Part shown: piece by piece, positions 20,143-31,759 of the stretch
Layout: every line of letters starts with the position of its first letter
Position numbering within the stretch: position 1 is the first letter of the stretch
Assembly (NCBI RefSeq): GCF_028583425.1
Contig: NC_072800.1
Coordinates: 92,163,001-92,227,000 of the forward strand
Direction: 5' to 3'
Source: Eublepharis macularius
Lineage: Eukaryota; Chordata; Lepidosauria; Squamata; Eublepharidae
Length of the DNA: 64,000 nt
Position numbers and translations under genes: made by a program
Notes under the pieces: model-generated
Seen by the model: only the letters and a program-made list of their open reading frames with translations
Told to the model about the DNA's origin: nothing
Databases searched by the model: none

Positions 20143-20351
20143 TAGAATCACAGGGTTGGAAGGGACCTCCAGGGTCATCTAGTCCACCCCCCTGCACAAT
20201 GCAGGAAATTCACAACTACCCCCCCCAAAACCCCGTGACCCCTCCTCCATGCCCAGAAGATGGCAAAACACCGTCAGGATCCCTAGCTAAACTGGCCTGG
20301 GGAAAATTGCTTCCTGACCCAAAGTGGCAATTGGCATTCTTGATGCTAGAT
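20143..20351 (-). mobile_element. CR1 LINE 3' end
   Basis: The minus-strand CR1 tail is recognisable as 'cctagaatcacagggttgga', 'tcatctagtccaccccc' and 'gcacaatgcaggaaattcac'; coding is not retained. Confidence 0.88.
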
Positions 20352-20357
20352 GCCTGA

Positions 20358-20610
20358 GAGCCAAACTACATGACACGTTTCTTAACAGAGTGTGCTTGAG
20401 TTGCCCTGACCCAATTAGCTTTCACCTCATTGACACAGCAGCTGCTGGGAACAGCACTTTTAAAGCCTGCAGGAGCTGATCGGGCTCCGGAGGTGGTGAG
20501 GGGGAGGAGGGGGTTCCTGCCTCCCCCCCCCCCCCACAATTTTCTTGAGCCTAAACAGCCTCAGAGGTAAGGTTGCCAGGTCTTCCCAGCAACCAGTGGG
20601 ATACTTAGCA
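20358..20610. other. One terminus of a GAGCCAAGCTACA-type MITE, and unassigned sequence
   Basis: 20358 onward reads GAGCCAAACTACATGACACG, matching the start of the P family, but no inverted partner is found. The rest, including a C-run near 20525, is unassigned. Confidence 0.45.
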
Positions 20611-20920
20611 TCATAGTATCATAGGGTTAGAAGGGATCTATAGGGTCATCTAGTCTAACCCCCTGCACAATGCAGGGAATTCACAACTCCCTCTCCCCAA
20701 ACCCCGTGACCCCTCCTCCATGCCCAGAAGATGGCAAAACACCATCAGGATCTCTAGCCAAACTGGCCTGGGGAAAAATGCTTCCTGGCCCCAAAGTGGT
20801 TGTTGGCATTACCCTGGGCATGTAAGAAGGGGCCATGAGAACTAAGCATTGATGCAACCCTTCCTGCCCTCCCTTTCATGATCTGCCCAGGTTCACTGAA
20901 TCAGCATTGCTAAAAGCAGG
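20611..20920 (-). mobile_element. CR1 LINE 3' end
   Basis: The same CR1 tail as at 20143 in the same orientation, extending further upstream (to 'gttcactgaatcagcattgct'). Confidence 0.88.
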
Positions 20921-21046
20921 TGCTCCTATCCCTGTATCTCCTTGTCAAAAAATCAATTTTATATTGAGCGAGCGTACCCATCTCTGCTCTGTGGAACTGA
21001 GAGCAGGAACCTGAGTGAGTGCCTTAATCCTGATTTACAGGCGAAA

Positions 21047-21186
21047 ACGAAAACTACAATATTATCCTTACAATAACCTTGTGAGGTTGGCTAGGATGAG
21101 AACGAGCATCTGGCCCATGGTCACCTGGAGAGCTTCATGAAAGAGTGGAAATTAGAATCCAGACACTAACCACTGTGCTACGCAAA
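21047..21186 (-). mobile_element. tRNA-headed Sauria-type SINE, diverged
   Basis: On the minus strand it reads 'gcgtagcacagtggttagtg', then a weak B-box region, 'gaagctctccaggtgacca' and 'caacctcacaaggttattgt'. Confidence 0.6.
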
Positions 21187-22144
21187 TTTTCTAGCAACAA
21201 AAGTGGTGCATGGTAAACAAAAGCCCTTTTGAAAACAACTGCAAAAATCAAATTAAAAGTCATTTTTAGAAACCTTCAAGAACCCTTTACTAAGTGAATT
21301 TAACACAACATTGAGCACAAGAGGGGTCTCTGCCCCTGCAGGATTTGCAATTATCGACAGTAAATACAACATTAAAATCCAGTTTACTTCATGCTTTAGC
21401 CTCTGGCACGAACTCTCCCCCTCTTTTAAAACCTGCTACAAACCTGGAAAAACACAGCATCGCCAGGTTTTGGGGGCTGAAAACAGTTACCGCTAACCTG
21501 CCTCTGCCTGAATCCAGCAGGGCTCTTTCTTGCAGGTAAAGCAGCTATTCAGAACACACAATAAATGGTTGTGTGACTTGAGTTTTGCAAGACATTCCAA
21601 AATCAAACATGTCTTGTTTGAGACGCACATCTTTTCATGGGTCAAATGCCCCATACTCCTTATAAGATCATTCTCTGCATTTTATTGCTGTCGTTGTTGT
21701 TTATGGAGACATAGAGACACATGTATGAGAGTCTCCTCTTTGCTGAATTTCAAAAGCTTTAGCACCTGCTGGTTCAACTCTCAACCTACTTGCTTGGTTC
21801 ATGGAGGGTGCCAGTTGAGTTGCTCACAAGCCACTCTACTGCAGCTCTCACCCAGACGTTTCTTTATGAACATTACAAAAACATGGACAAACAACTGTTA
21901 CCTTGTATAATTGTTACCTTGTATTTATTATAGATTGTATTTATTATAGATTGTATTTATTGTTGACACTTTGCACTTTTGCACATTTTGCACCAATATA
22001 TTGTTATAAAAATCCAAAAATTTTGACTGTATATTCCCGGTATTGTTTCTTGTAGCTTTTGACTATCCGGGGTTTCCCTGCTTTGTTTCTTTCTCCCTCC
22101 CCCACAAGCCACTTGAGCCTATTCATTGGGCTATTTTCCACACA
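21187..22144. other. No recognisable feature
   Basis: Non-coding; contains AT-rich 'tagattgtatttatt' tandem words at 21920-21962. The 126-codon frame at 21530-21910 has no recognisable domain and is probably chance. Confidence 0.4.
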
Positions 22145-22575
22145 TACAGACACTCATATACAGTGTACACTGTCTCTCTACACAATACTTTTAACACACG
22201 TTCTTCACACATCGGGAGACACAATGTTCGCTGGGAAGTGTAGTTTCAAATGACAGAGCTGGCAGAGATTGCTCCAGAGGGGGCAGATTCTCTCACAGCC
22301 CTCCGCCACCTCTGGCATCTCCTCTTTAAGAGGTTTCGCCGTGCTGAGGCTTGGTTAATTCAAAGTTTTAAGCAGTGAGGGCAGCAGGGTAAAGGCTCCG
22401 GAAGGGGGGACAGTCTGGCATGCTAAGGTGGTGGAGGGCTGTGAAAGAATCTGTCTCCTCCGGAGCAATCTCTGCCAACTCTGTCTTTCAAGACTACGCT
22501 TCCCGGATAACATTGCGTCTCCCAACACTTGACAGACACGCACTCTAGCATCTTGTGTAGAGAGACTCACACATG
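22145..22575. mobile_element. Long inverted-repeat element, family Q, copy 2
   Basis: The left arm ('gggagacacaatgttcgctg' to 'gcagagattgctcc') is inverted at the right ('ggagcaatctctgccaactc' to 'aacattgcgtctccc'). 'ctctccgcc..'-type sequence is also mirrored inside. It matches copy 1 at 2768-3213. Confidence 0.75.
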
Positions 22576-22798
22576 CACACACACCTGTTGTTCATGCTTT
22601 GCTAGTCCACAACCAATTGCTTAAATGAGGAAAAACATTCATATAAAAATGTGATTTTTTAAAAAACTCCATTTAGTATCTTTCTGAGTCTTTTTGACAC
22701 ACACTAAAGTTAATGGTTGCCAGTGTCTCTGGATCTGCAATAGTTTAAGCAGGCAAATTGTCATACAGCCTCATGACAGTCATAGTTTTACACTATTT

Positions 22799-23000
22799 CA
22801 GGTGGGAAGCCATGTTGGTCTACAGTAGAACAGTGAGATTTGAGTCCAATAGCACTGCAGAAACTAACAAGATTTCTAGAGTAGAAGCTTTCAAGAGTCA
22901 AAGCTCACTTCATCAGATACAAGCTTGACTCCGACAGCTTATACCCTGGAAAACTTGTTGGCCTTTAAGGAGCTACAGCACTTGAATCTTGTCGTTTTAC
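22799..23000. repeat. Penelope-type fold-back repeat, copy H4
   Basis: 'gggaagccatgttggtctac', 'gtagaagctttcaagagtca', the centre 'cacttcatcagatacaagct', and 'cttataccctggaaaacttg'. Its core is degenerate. Confidence 0.7.
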
Positions 23001-23217
23001 ACATACACACATATACGCAAACACCTGCATGGTTGGATTACCAGACCCAGCCATGTCACTGGAAATTGATTTGGAAAAGCAGCACAATCAGAAGGAAACG
23101 AACACCGGAACAGCTACCGCACAGCTCCACACACCTGCTCAGTCTGGTGCTCTGGTGCTATAGTTGAGTTGTGAGCAGCAAAAGTGAAATGAATTGATCT
23201 GAGACTTGACTCATGAG

Positions 23218-24186
23218 TAGAGATAGGCATGAACAGCAATACGAACTAAAAAAAGCCACAAACAGCCCAATCTGCTGTTCACGAACAAGCTGTTCATGAG
23301 GCTCCATTCTAAACGAACAGGTGGTCGTTGCAAGCCTCGTTCGTTGCTGTTCATCAAGCCAGACAGTTTGGCACCTTCAATCAATTCCCTTGGCAACCGG
23401 AGGCAGGGACTGCCTGAACTCCATCTGAACTCCTGCTGTTTCCCTGGAAACCCCAACCTAAGCCCAATTTAGCTTGATAGGCAGGTCTTCCGTTCAAGTG
23501 TGGAGCTCCAAATTTGTTACAAGGAAATAAAGAGCAGTGGGGAGGGTGCTCTCAGCTCTGGGCCATTTCCAGATGGCTTACCTGCACCCGCAACGTCGCG
23601 CCACGATGCGGGGAAAACGCGAAATATCGCGTTTTCCCTGCAACGTGGCGCAACGTTGCGGGTGCAGGTAAGCCATCTGGAAACGGCCCTGGTTTTGCAG
23701 ACAGTGAGGGAGAGACAGTTGCTGTTGGCATTTTGAGAGAGAGACAGGGAGAGTGCATTGGAGCTTGAATTTTCTTTGTGTGTGGTAGGATAGGGATCTA
23801 CCTCTTCAAGTTCCAGGGCTGCTGCCAGGCTCTGGGCCAAGCTATTATTTATTACTGGTACCTTTCCTGCTGCCTGCTTGGGTAAGGTTTCTGGGAGAGG
23901 CGCGGTAGGGATCTACCCCTTCAGGTTCAAGGGCTGCTGCCAGGCTCTGGGACCAAGCTATTACTTATTATTGGTACATTTCCTGCTGCCTGCTCAGGTA
24001 GGGTTTCTGGGAGTGGCATGATAAGGATCTTGGTGGCTGGAGGAGAGCCTGTTGGCCTCCACGAATAACGAACAACGAATATGTTCATGAACAGTTCATG
24101 TTCGTCAATGTTTGTTGTTCGTTGTTCATGGATGGCAACAAACAACGAACACCATGTTTGTTTTTTTCTGTTCATACCCATGTCTA
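23218..24186. mobile_element. hAT-like element, TAGAGATAGGCATG family
   Basis: The ends TAGAGATAGGCATGAACAG and, inverted, TAGACATGGGTATGAACAG are flanked by the perfect 8-bp duplication CTCATGAG (23210-23217 and 24187-24194). The subterminal regions are full of 'gttcatgaac'/'cgaacaa' words. It contains the MITE at 23558 and no transposase. It shares its subterminal text with the element at 48151. Confidence 0.9.
23558..23691. mobile_element. CpG-rich fold-back MITE, GGGCCRTTTCC family, copy M4
   Basis: GGGCCATTTCCAGATGGCTTAC is inverted at the other end (GTAAGCCATCTGGAAACGGCCC). Inside, 'cacccgcaacgtcgcgcc' and its mirror make almost the whole 134 bp one hairpin. It is nested in the hAT-like element. 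Confidence 0.85.
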
Positions 24187-24584
24187 CTCATGAGTTTCCA
24201 TGCTTGTAAGTGGACATATCTGCTGAAAATGGAATGTTTGCTGTAAAGCATGCACAGCCTGCAGCATTGCCTACACAGAATGTGAGGTTTCTATATGAGA
24301 AGATTTGGAGCATTCAGAAATGGCCCCAGGGAATGTAGTGCAGAGAGACAGTCTGTGCTAGCTGATCAGCTGTCTCAGAGGTCTTCACCCTCTCTGCTGT
24401 CAAGATATGATTCCCATGTGGCCTTGACTGCTGAGAAGTCCCAGGGCATCAGCAACAGAATCTCAGCATGCTGTAGAAGATAGGGGAGAATATTCTAGGG
24501 TGCTTCCAGTTCCTGACTAGGTCTGTTGCCTCCTGTGAACGAAGAGGCTGCCTGAGCGAGAGCACAATCAATCCCCTTGAGAGC

Positions 24585-24945
24585 TGCAGTAAAATAGCGG
24601 TTAAGTGGTTGGGTTGTAAATCAGCACTCTGCTGGTTCGACTCCCACTCCTGCCATGAGCTCAGCAGGTAGCTTTGGGGAAGACACTCCTCCCAGCCCCA
24701 GTTCCCCAGCTATACTGTGGGGATAATAATGTCACTGACCTTGTTTGCCACTCTGAATGGGCACTAATCTGTCCAGAAAACGAAATGAAATCCTGCTCTC
24801 AAGTCATAGTTGACTTACGGCAACCCCTGGTGGGGTTTTCACGGCAAGAGGCTAACATTGGTAGTTTGCCATTATCTGCCTCCCCAACCTTGGTCTTCAT
24901 TGGAGGTCTCCCATCCAAGAAGGCAGTATATAAGCACAGCATATT
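24585..24945 (+). mobile_element. tRNA-headed SINE with a 5S-SINE fragment in its tail
   Basis: The head 'aatagcggttaagtggttgg', B box 'ggttcgactccc' and body 'cagctatactgtggggataa' form one SINE. Its tail is interrupted at about 24788-24925 by a minus-strand 5S-SINE piece ('gttgacttacggcaaccc' to 'ggaggtctcccatcc'), after which SINE tail sequence ('ggcagtatataagcac') resumes. Confidence 0.8.
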
Positions 24946-25211
24946 GTTATTCTGCACAGCATATCGTAAGGGAAGAGAAGCAGTACTGGGTACGCCAGCT
25001 TCCAGGGAAGCATCTCGGCTGCTGCAGCAGCCCAGGAAGGCTCCGTAAGTGTCTTGGTTTTGCTTCGTGTGTGGGACTGGGGTCAAGTGACTGACAGGCA
25101 CTAATAGAGGGGTAGCAGTCTGTGTTCACTTAGTAAGGCATACGTTGTGCAAACCTACTGCAACGTCTCCCACTGGAAAAGATCCAGATCACATATTGGC
25201 CTAGCTGCACA

Positions 25212-25612
25212 ACACAAGGAGTGTGGGTAACGTGCCATCAAGTCCCCTCCAACCTATGGCGACCCTATGAATGAAAGACCTCTAAAACGTCCTATCATGA
25301 ACAGACTAGCTCAGATCTTGCAAACTGGAGGACGTGGCTTCTTTGATTGAGTCCAGCCATCTCGTTTTAGGTCTTCCTCTTTTTCTGCTGCCTTCCATTT
25401 TTCCTAGCATTATTGACCTTTTCCAAGAATCTTGTCTTCTCATGACGTGACCAAAGTACAATAGCCTTAGCTTTGTCATTTTAGCTTCTAGGGAGAATTC
25501 AGGCTTGATTTGATCTATCTCCCCGTTTTTACTCTTCCATTCAGACACCTTTGGATTTGATTCCCCAGGATGCAGGAAGGCATTCAGTATCACAGCATCG
25601 ATCACCACGGCA
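25212..25612 (-). mobile_element. BovB (RTE clade) LINE 3' end
   Basis: The minus-strand frame 25608-25306 encodes the typical RTE/BovB C-terminus ('LLYFGHVMRRQDSW', 'GRPKTRWLDSIKEAT'), seen after the reverse transcriptase in this clade. The 3' end reads 'atagggtcgccataggttgg' and then 'gacttgatggcacg', the tail shared with the 5S-SINEs of this window, which are presumed to use the BovB machinery. The copy is 5'-truncated. Confidence 0.88.
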
Positions 25613-26444
25613 CCCCCGTGGGATCTCTACTCTAAAGACCTCCTCCATTGGTTTATCATCTGTTAGAATGTCTTCTGCATAATGACAAGGTTGATGTTTC
25701 CCGAATTTTTTTCATGTAAATCTCCAAGAAGCTGCTTGCACACGAGTTCCCCTCAGACCCAATCTTTTCCCACTTGCTTAGCGGGAAGCTATACATTTAA
25801 GTGTCATTAGCAAACCCACAGTTGGCAATGAGTCTCTTTAATAACCATTTTGCCTTGAGAAGTATTATCGTAGTGCGGAGAAAAAAAGTCATGGAAATGG
25901 ACCACTAAAGATGCAGATGGAAAACACTTTTCATTTTGCTCACTGATTCCCAGCTGTAAAAATCCCACAAACGCATCAAGGTATAACCTCTAATTTGCTC
26001 AGACCGTAATTTTCTGTAGCTTTAGACTCTAGCATGCAATCAAACATCGACTACGGTGCCGCCGTTCCCAAAGAATGTCAAAGTATAGAATTAGAAAGAA
26101 TGTGGGTTGGTCATCTAACTCTCGTCTCTCTCTTTCGCTAATTGAGCTTATCTTTTACAACTGCTTTTCAAACAATGGGCCCAAGGACTCTGAGATGCCT
26201 CAGAACTTCTCATGAGTTCCTCAATGCTGCTTACCCTCACTCACCTGCAAGAAGAGGTGTGCACAACAGTTCCTAGAAGTCCAGTTTTGTTACAGCATCA
26301 TATCACTTTGTGCGGTGTAACTGATGCCTAAGGTATAGTAGGCTTGGTTAGGTGGCCCTGCAACATATAGAAGATCAGCAGTTGTTAGGGACTGGGGCTA
26401 CCATGGAATGTGTGTGCACAGGATTCAACTTCAGCATCTGAGGG
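25613..26444. other. No recognisable feature
   Basis: Non-coding unassigned sequence. Confidence 0.4.
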
Positions 26445-26580
26445 CAGATTGTGCTTAGACCAGGATCTGGGAGACCTGGGTTGAAAGTCCTTACAACAAG
26501 CCTACCTCACAGGCTTGTTGTAAGGACAAAATGAGGGGCAACTATGTATGCCACCCTGAGCTACTTGAAGTTCCTTGGAG
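26445..26580 (+). mobile_element. tRNA-headed Sauria-type SINE, deleted copy
   Basis: 'gaccaggatctgggagacct' and 'gcctacctcacaggcttgtt', then 'gccaccctgagctacttgaa'. The body between the B box and tail is shortened. Confidence 0.6.
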
Positions 26581-26582
26581 CT

Positions 26583-26823
26583 CAGAGAGCCAGTTTAGTG
26601 TAGTGGTTAAGAGTGATGGGACTCTAATCTGGAGAACTGGGTTTAATTCCCCACTCCTCTGCTTGAAGCCAGCTGGGAGACCTTGGGTCAGTCACAGCTC
26701 TCTCTCAGCTCTCTTAGCCCCACCCACCTCACAGGGTGATTGTTGTTGTGCAGATAATAATAACATACTTTGTAAACTGCTCTGAGTGGGTGTTAAGTTA
26801 TCCTTAAGGGCGGTATATAAATA

Positions 26824-26866
<43 letters not shown>

Positions 26867-26868
26867 GG
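26583..26868 (+). mobile_element. tRNA-headed SINE, copy S2
   Basis: A full copy: A-box region 'tttagtgtagtggttaagag', B box 'gggtttaattcccc', body 'gccagctgggagaccttggg', tail 'aaactgctctgagtgggtgt', ending in a (TAT)n run at 26823-26866. Confidence 0.88.
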
Positions 26869-28167
26869 AGGGAGGGTAGGATAAAAATGAATAGATTGTG
26901 TTGGCTTCAGTCCTTTAAATCACTGCAAATCACTGTAAAATTATTGGCCATCAGATACTGATACTGGCTGTGGAGGAATGCCCCCTACACTAGAATTCAC
27001 TCCAATAATTCAAACATCGGGACTGCACCCTGTCTGTGAGACGGAACCCAACTGCAAGATCATAGTTGGCATAATAAAACCACAGGGGATGAGTCACCTC
27101 TCTCCCAAGTACAGTGCTCTCCAGCTCTCAGTCATGCAAATAGCTCTGGCCAAAGTAAGAACAAAGGGTTTACCATCTCACACCTTGTTAGAATGTCATA
27201 TTATAGGGGATAGAGACTGGGACAGCCAAAAGGCTAGATAGTAATTTCTTCCTCTTGGGGCAGGAAGTTCAAGACTGACCCCAGAGGGGGTGGACTCTCA
27301 AAAAGGGGAGATTATAAATTCTCTGAACATAAAGAAGCAGCTTTCTGTTACCTTTCAACTTTTATACAAGGGGGACTGAGCTTGACAAAGGGACTCCACC
27401 TTGACCAGGTATCGAAGGACCATGGGGAGAAGTCCCAACTTTGAGAACTAAGGTAATGAGGGACTTTTAATGCTGCCACTTCAAGAATTACTAGTCTATC
27501 ACAGCAACAAGTTCATTTAGGACAAGTATAAAGTTTAAGAATAAGAGAAGTTTTTGCTTTCACCTTTTCTTTACGTTTTTGCTTAGCCTGATGCTTGAAC
27601 AGACCGTGTGTAGTCTCTTTATTTTTGTTTCTTAAACTTCCTTGTATTTTGAATACTGGATGCTTGAGCTCTGTAAAAATACACCACACCTATTTCGTCC
27701 TGCTTTCCAAAGGGCAGTAAAGGGGAGGGGCAGTGGTTGAGTTTGCCATCCCTTGAGTGCAATAGCTTGAAAGTGCAACAGTACAATAAACTGTAATAGT
27801 ACAAGCAAAACTGAAGACGCAGCAACTAGGCAGAATCTCTAATGGCAATGCAAATAGAATGCTAAATGTCCAAACCCATTTAGCAGGAGGTGCTCTTCCA
27901 GATTTGTTGGTGGCAAAGAGAAGTTGATACCCTTTGGGAGCAAGGGGGAAAGATGGCATTGTTGAATGGGGACTTGGGACAGCCAGAGGAGTTTTCCGAC
28001 CTCTCAAATCGGACAGGGCTTTTGAGTCTGTTTATTCACATTAACTATAAAAACTTAGCATAGTCCAGGGATAATATTGAAAGCACAAGGGAGAAGGCCT
28101 GGATTAAATGTTTAATTGTTTACAGTGGCTATAGAAGGATTGTTGGACCATCCAATTCAGAGTTAAA
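26869..28167. other. No recognisable feature
   Basis: Non-coding unassigned sequence. Confidence 0.4.
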
Positions 28168-28273
28168 AGCTTTACAGATTAACAGTGAAATTCTAAAAGG
28201 AGTTACTCCAGTCTAAGCCCGTTGAAATCAATGGGTTTAGACAGGAGTTACTCTGCTTAGGATTTCACTGTAA
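28168..28273. mobile_element. Short palindromic MITE related to 8813
   Basis: 'acagtgaaattctaa' and 'taggatttcactgt' are inverted, with the shared middle 'gttactccagtctaagcccg'. Confidence 0.6.
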
Positions 28274-30680
28274 ATGTTTATTTTTGAGGTTTGTTTTTTC
28301 TGGACTATGCTATTGCTATTGTTTCTGTAATGTATGATTTTAGAGATTATTTTATTTATTTGTAAGATTGCTACATTGCCTGGTTGGCTGGGTTTCACTC
28401 AGGATTTGGGCCATGCCAAGTTGGCTGATTATCTGCCCCAAATTCCCAACAATTCATTTTATTAAAAGCCACTCTCTTCTAGATCTGGAGATAGGAGGCA
28501 AAACATGCAGTAAGATTGGATCACAAAATTAGAAAACAACGTAGTAAACAGTGTAAGACATGGCAATAATGCAATAAAAACGAGACAACGCACATAAGAA
28601 TGAGTACTGTAAATTAAGGCCCTATTCTCATTATAAAATACAAAAATACTGGTTTTTGTATAATTTAGATTGTTTCTGCTGCATTTTTAAATTTTGTAAA
28701 CTGCCCTGAGAAAGGAAGATGATAAAGAAAGTGAATTAACAAATAATAAATAAAATGTGCAGACAGTCGATAGGGCTGCTTCACCCTCTCCTTGTTCTAG
28801 CCTGGGGAGAAATGCCTTTTATTTCGAGGTGTGAGCTTTGCAAAAACCCCATATTTGGTTTTAAACAGTTTTTCTCTGTTAGCAGAAAACAGGTGTGTGT
28901 GTGGGAGTGTGTGTGTAGTTAATAGCTCCCAAGTATCACCCATCCTGTCAGTGGCTCTGACAAGTACCCAACCATCAAAGCAAATGGATTTCCTAGCTGA
29001 AGACAATGAAACAAGCAAGCTCACAGCTTGGCTGGAATCTGGCAGTTAAAAAACAACAGAGATTGAGAGTGCTAGATAGTATCTAGGAAGGAGAGAAGGG
29101 TTGTGCAGACAGGGGAGAGGGAAAAAGGGGTCCAGTTTGGCTGATTTCATCTGGGTACAGCCTGCAGGAAGGAGCTCTCGAGCTACATCTTGGATGGTGG
29201 CCGTTGCCACATGGAGCAGATGAAGGACTGGGTGCTCGGAGAAAGACTCGAAGGTACTGGGAAGCAATTAGATCACTGTAACTTCTAAGTTTAAAGAGTC
29301 TACTTTAGAATAAGACCAGCAAGTGCATGCATTAAGCTGAGGGACAGAGTTGCATGTTTGCACCTTTTCTTTGTTTTCCTTGCTCGATCCATTGCTGTGT
29401 AGAGTTTGTGTGTGGAGTTTTCTTTTTCAATAAATCCCGTTCTGCTGGTAGTTGCTCTCCTCTCTCCACTACATAGACCTCTACCATTTAAATGCTCTAT
29501 CAAATTAGGTACCGGGAAAAGGAGATAGTTGGTTGCTAGATTACTGTTTCCTTGGGAATGTGCAAGTTCAGTAAACCCTTACCATGGTGACCAGTTGCTG
29601 AGTAGCAGGAAACACGAGCACTAGATGGAGCCTTTAAATGGCAATGTGGAAGCTGGGAGTACCGGCCCTTTTGGTAGGAATTTCCGAACAGAACCAACTG
29701 GTTGCAGCATACTGAAGCAGAAGTGCTAGAGAAACCCTCTGAGTTGCCAGGTGGAGACTACTTGGGCAGCTGCAGGTTGCCTTCATGCCTTGCAGGGCCA
29801 AAATGGAGCAGCATGTCTGTGGGGCAGTTCTACCTTTTAGCCAGTAAGGGAAGTTCAGGCTATGCTTCCTTATTGCCCAAGCTGCTGCTTCTGTGGAGCT
29901 TTCCTTTGGAAGCTTGCAGCAGCAACTAATAACTCTGTCTGTGTCTTCTGCCCCATAGGGTCTGTTTTTGAGGAAAAGCATCTCCTTCCTTCTTATGGAT
30001 GTCCTAATTATTCCAAAATGCAACAGTAACTTAATAAAAATGGAATCTTTTACTTAACAAATACCAACGGGCAGTGTTTATCGAACCCTTCCACCAGCTT
30101 GTTCAATGAAGATGAAAATAACAAAAAAAACCAAAGCGATCTTAGTATTTCCAGTACTGGAAAATAATTTTAGATGGTGCACAGGTCAAAAGAAGCCAAA
30201 CTCGGTGGCAATATCTACTGGTTAGAGGGCATATTCGGGGTCTGCAAAGCAGGGAGGAGGGTGGAAGAGCAGTATAGCCTGTGGCTGGAAATGAGTCTGT
30301 GACAGCTCTTCTTTCGGATCCAATGAAGCGGCTGAGGTTCTGCTGTGGTCAATTTCTTAATTGTTTGAATAGAGAAACTCTTAATATTGCAGCATGGTGC
30401 TGAGATAAAATGAAGGTTTAAGGCTGCCAAACAGTGCACTTTTGTTTGCAATGGTGCCATTTAAATGGATTGGATTTACTCTCCATTTCTACTAAGGGGT
30501 AAATGCTACATGCTAAGGTACGTACAGCAGTTTAGTATTATATCGTTCCAGGTTCAAGACTTGGGAGAGCAGATGCACTCCTGTAAAAAGAATGTCCTAG
30601 ACCATGGCCCATATTTCTCCCTCCCAGAAAGCTGAAGAATTTAAAAAATGAGTCAAACAGAAGAATCCGATGAAGATATA
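28274..30680. other. No recognisable feature
   Basis: About 2.4 kb of non-coding sequence with no clear repeat or gene. Frames here (for example 129 codons on the minus strand at 29634-30023) show no domain. Confidence 0.4.
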
Positions 30681-30942
30681 GTAAAAGAGTCCAGTAGTAC
30701 CTTTAAGACTAACCAACTTTATTGTAGCATAAGCTTTCGAGAACCACAGCTCTCTTCGTCAGATGCATCATCAGCATCTGACGAAGAGAGCTGTGGTTCT
30801 TGAAAGCTGATGATGCATCTGACGAAGAGAGCTGTGGTTCTCAAAAGCTTATGCTACAATAAAGTTGGTTAGTTTTAAAGGTGCTGTTGGACTCTTTAAT
30901 ATTTTGCGACTACAGACTAACACGGCTAACTCTTCTGGATAT
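30681..30942. repeat. Penelope-type fold-back repeat, copy H5, three arms
   Basis: The usual palindrome is extended here. The 'ctgacgaagagagctgtggt' arm appears once on the minus strand (30725-30762) and twice in tandem on the plus strand (about 30778 and 30819), followed by 'gctacaataaagttggttag' and the right end 'gactaacacggctaactctt'. Confidence 0.85.
30725..30762 (-). ncRNA. Hammerhead-like motif, full core plus helix III
   Basis: CTGACGA, one extra A, helix II GAGAG...TTCTC (one G-T pair), GAA, then helix III AGC-TTAT-GCT and A at the cleavage position (30725). Confidence 0.42.
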
Positions 30943-31548
30943 ATCACCAGGTGACGGAGAGATGCAAAGTAACTGGTCAATTTCATCATAATTAACAGGA
31001 TAGATTTGCATAATTAGCTGTTTGTCTGCTATGCAGATTAAATTACCTTATCTGAGGAACACAAACACGGACAGCCCATTTATGTATAAATCCATTCATT
31101 TACATAGAAAAATACATATTAAAACATTTCTACCCCTCCTACTAATTGAAGATCTCCAGGTGGTTTGCAATGACTTAAAAACAAATGCGCAAATAGAACC
31201 GATAAGAATATTCTACTGAAAAACAGAACACACCCAACAAGAAGCAAAATCCGCACAGGTCCATGAAGGTGAGGCTTGAGGGGTACTAAACAGAAGAGCA
31301 AATAGGATCCATCCAACTGACTTGAAATGAACTGTGGATTTCTATTTCTGCTTCTTTGCTTAATACCCTTCACGGCACTGTGTGTTTCTCTTAGCAACCA
31401 AGATTTGTTTCTCTGCAACATTTTACACACACACCCTAATTTTGTACAGTGATGTTCTCACTGACAAGTCTACGGCACTGTGAATGTGTCTTTCTCCCTT
31501 TGTTTTCTGTTCATCTACGAACAGATGAACAGAAAGCAAAGGGAGTGA
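30943..31548. other. No recognisable feature
   Basis: AT-rich non-coding sequence; 31480-31540 has a small inversion ('tgttttctgttcatc' / 'gatgaacagaaagca'). Confidence 0.4.
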
Positions 31549-31750
31549 GAGCCAAGCTACAAGTGACGCCTTACACAGGTTGGACGCTTGTCATCTTACC
31601 TCAAGTTTTGATGGGAAATGTAGGCATCCTGGTCTTACAGCTTGGCTCTCCATTACAGCTGCAAGACCAGGATGCCTACATTGCCCATCAAAACTTGAGG
31701 GAAGCTGACAAGTGTCCAACCTGTGTCAGGCGTCACTTGTAGCTTGGCTC
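31549..31750. mobile_element. Fold-back MITE, GAGCCAAGCTACAAGTGACG family, copy P2
   Basis: Termini GAGCCAAGCTACAAGTGACG and CGTCACTTGTAGCTTGGCTC. The inner arms include 'ggttggacgcttgtc' and 'gacaagtgtccaacc' with the centre 'cagcttggctctccattaca'. It is flanked by TGA and TAA. Confidence 0.85.
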
Positions 31751-31759
31751 TAAGACACA

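Noticed and set aside
24585-24780. Functional tRNA gene from the A- and B-box-like words
   Set aside because: No cloverleaf can be drawn; the downstream body and LINE-like tail are those of a SINE seen in several copies.
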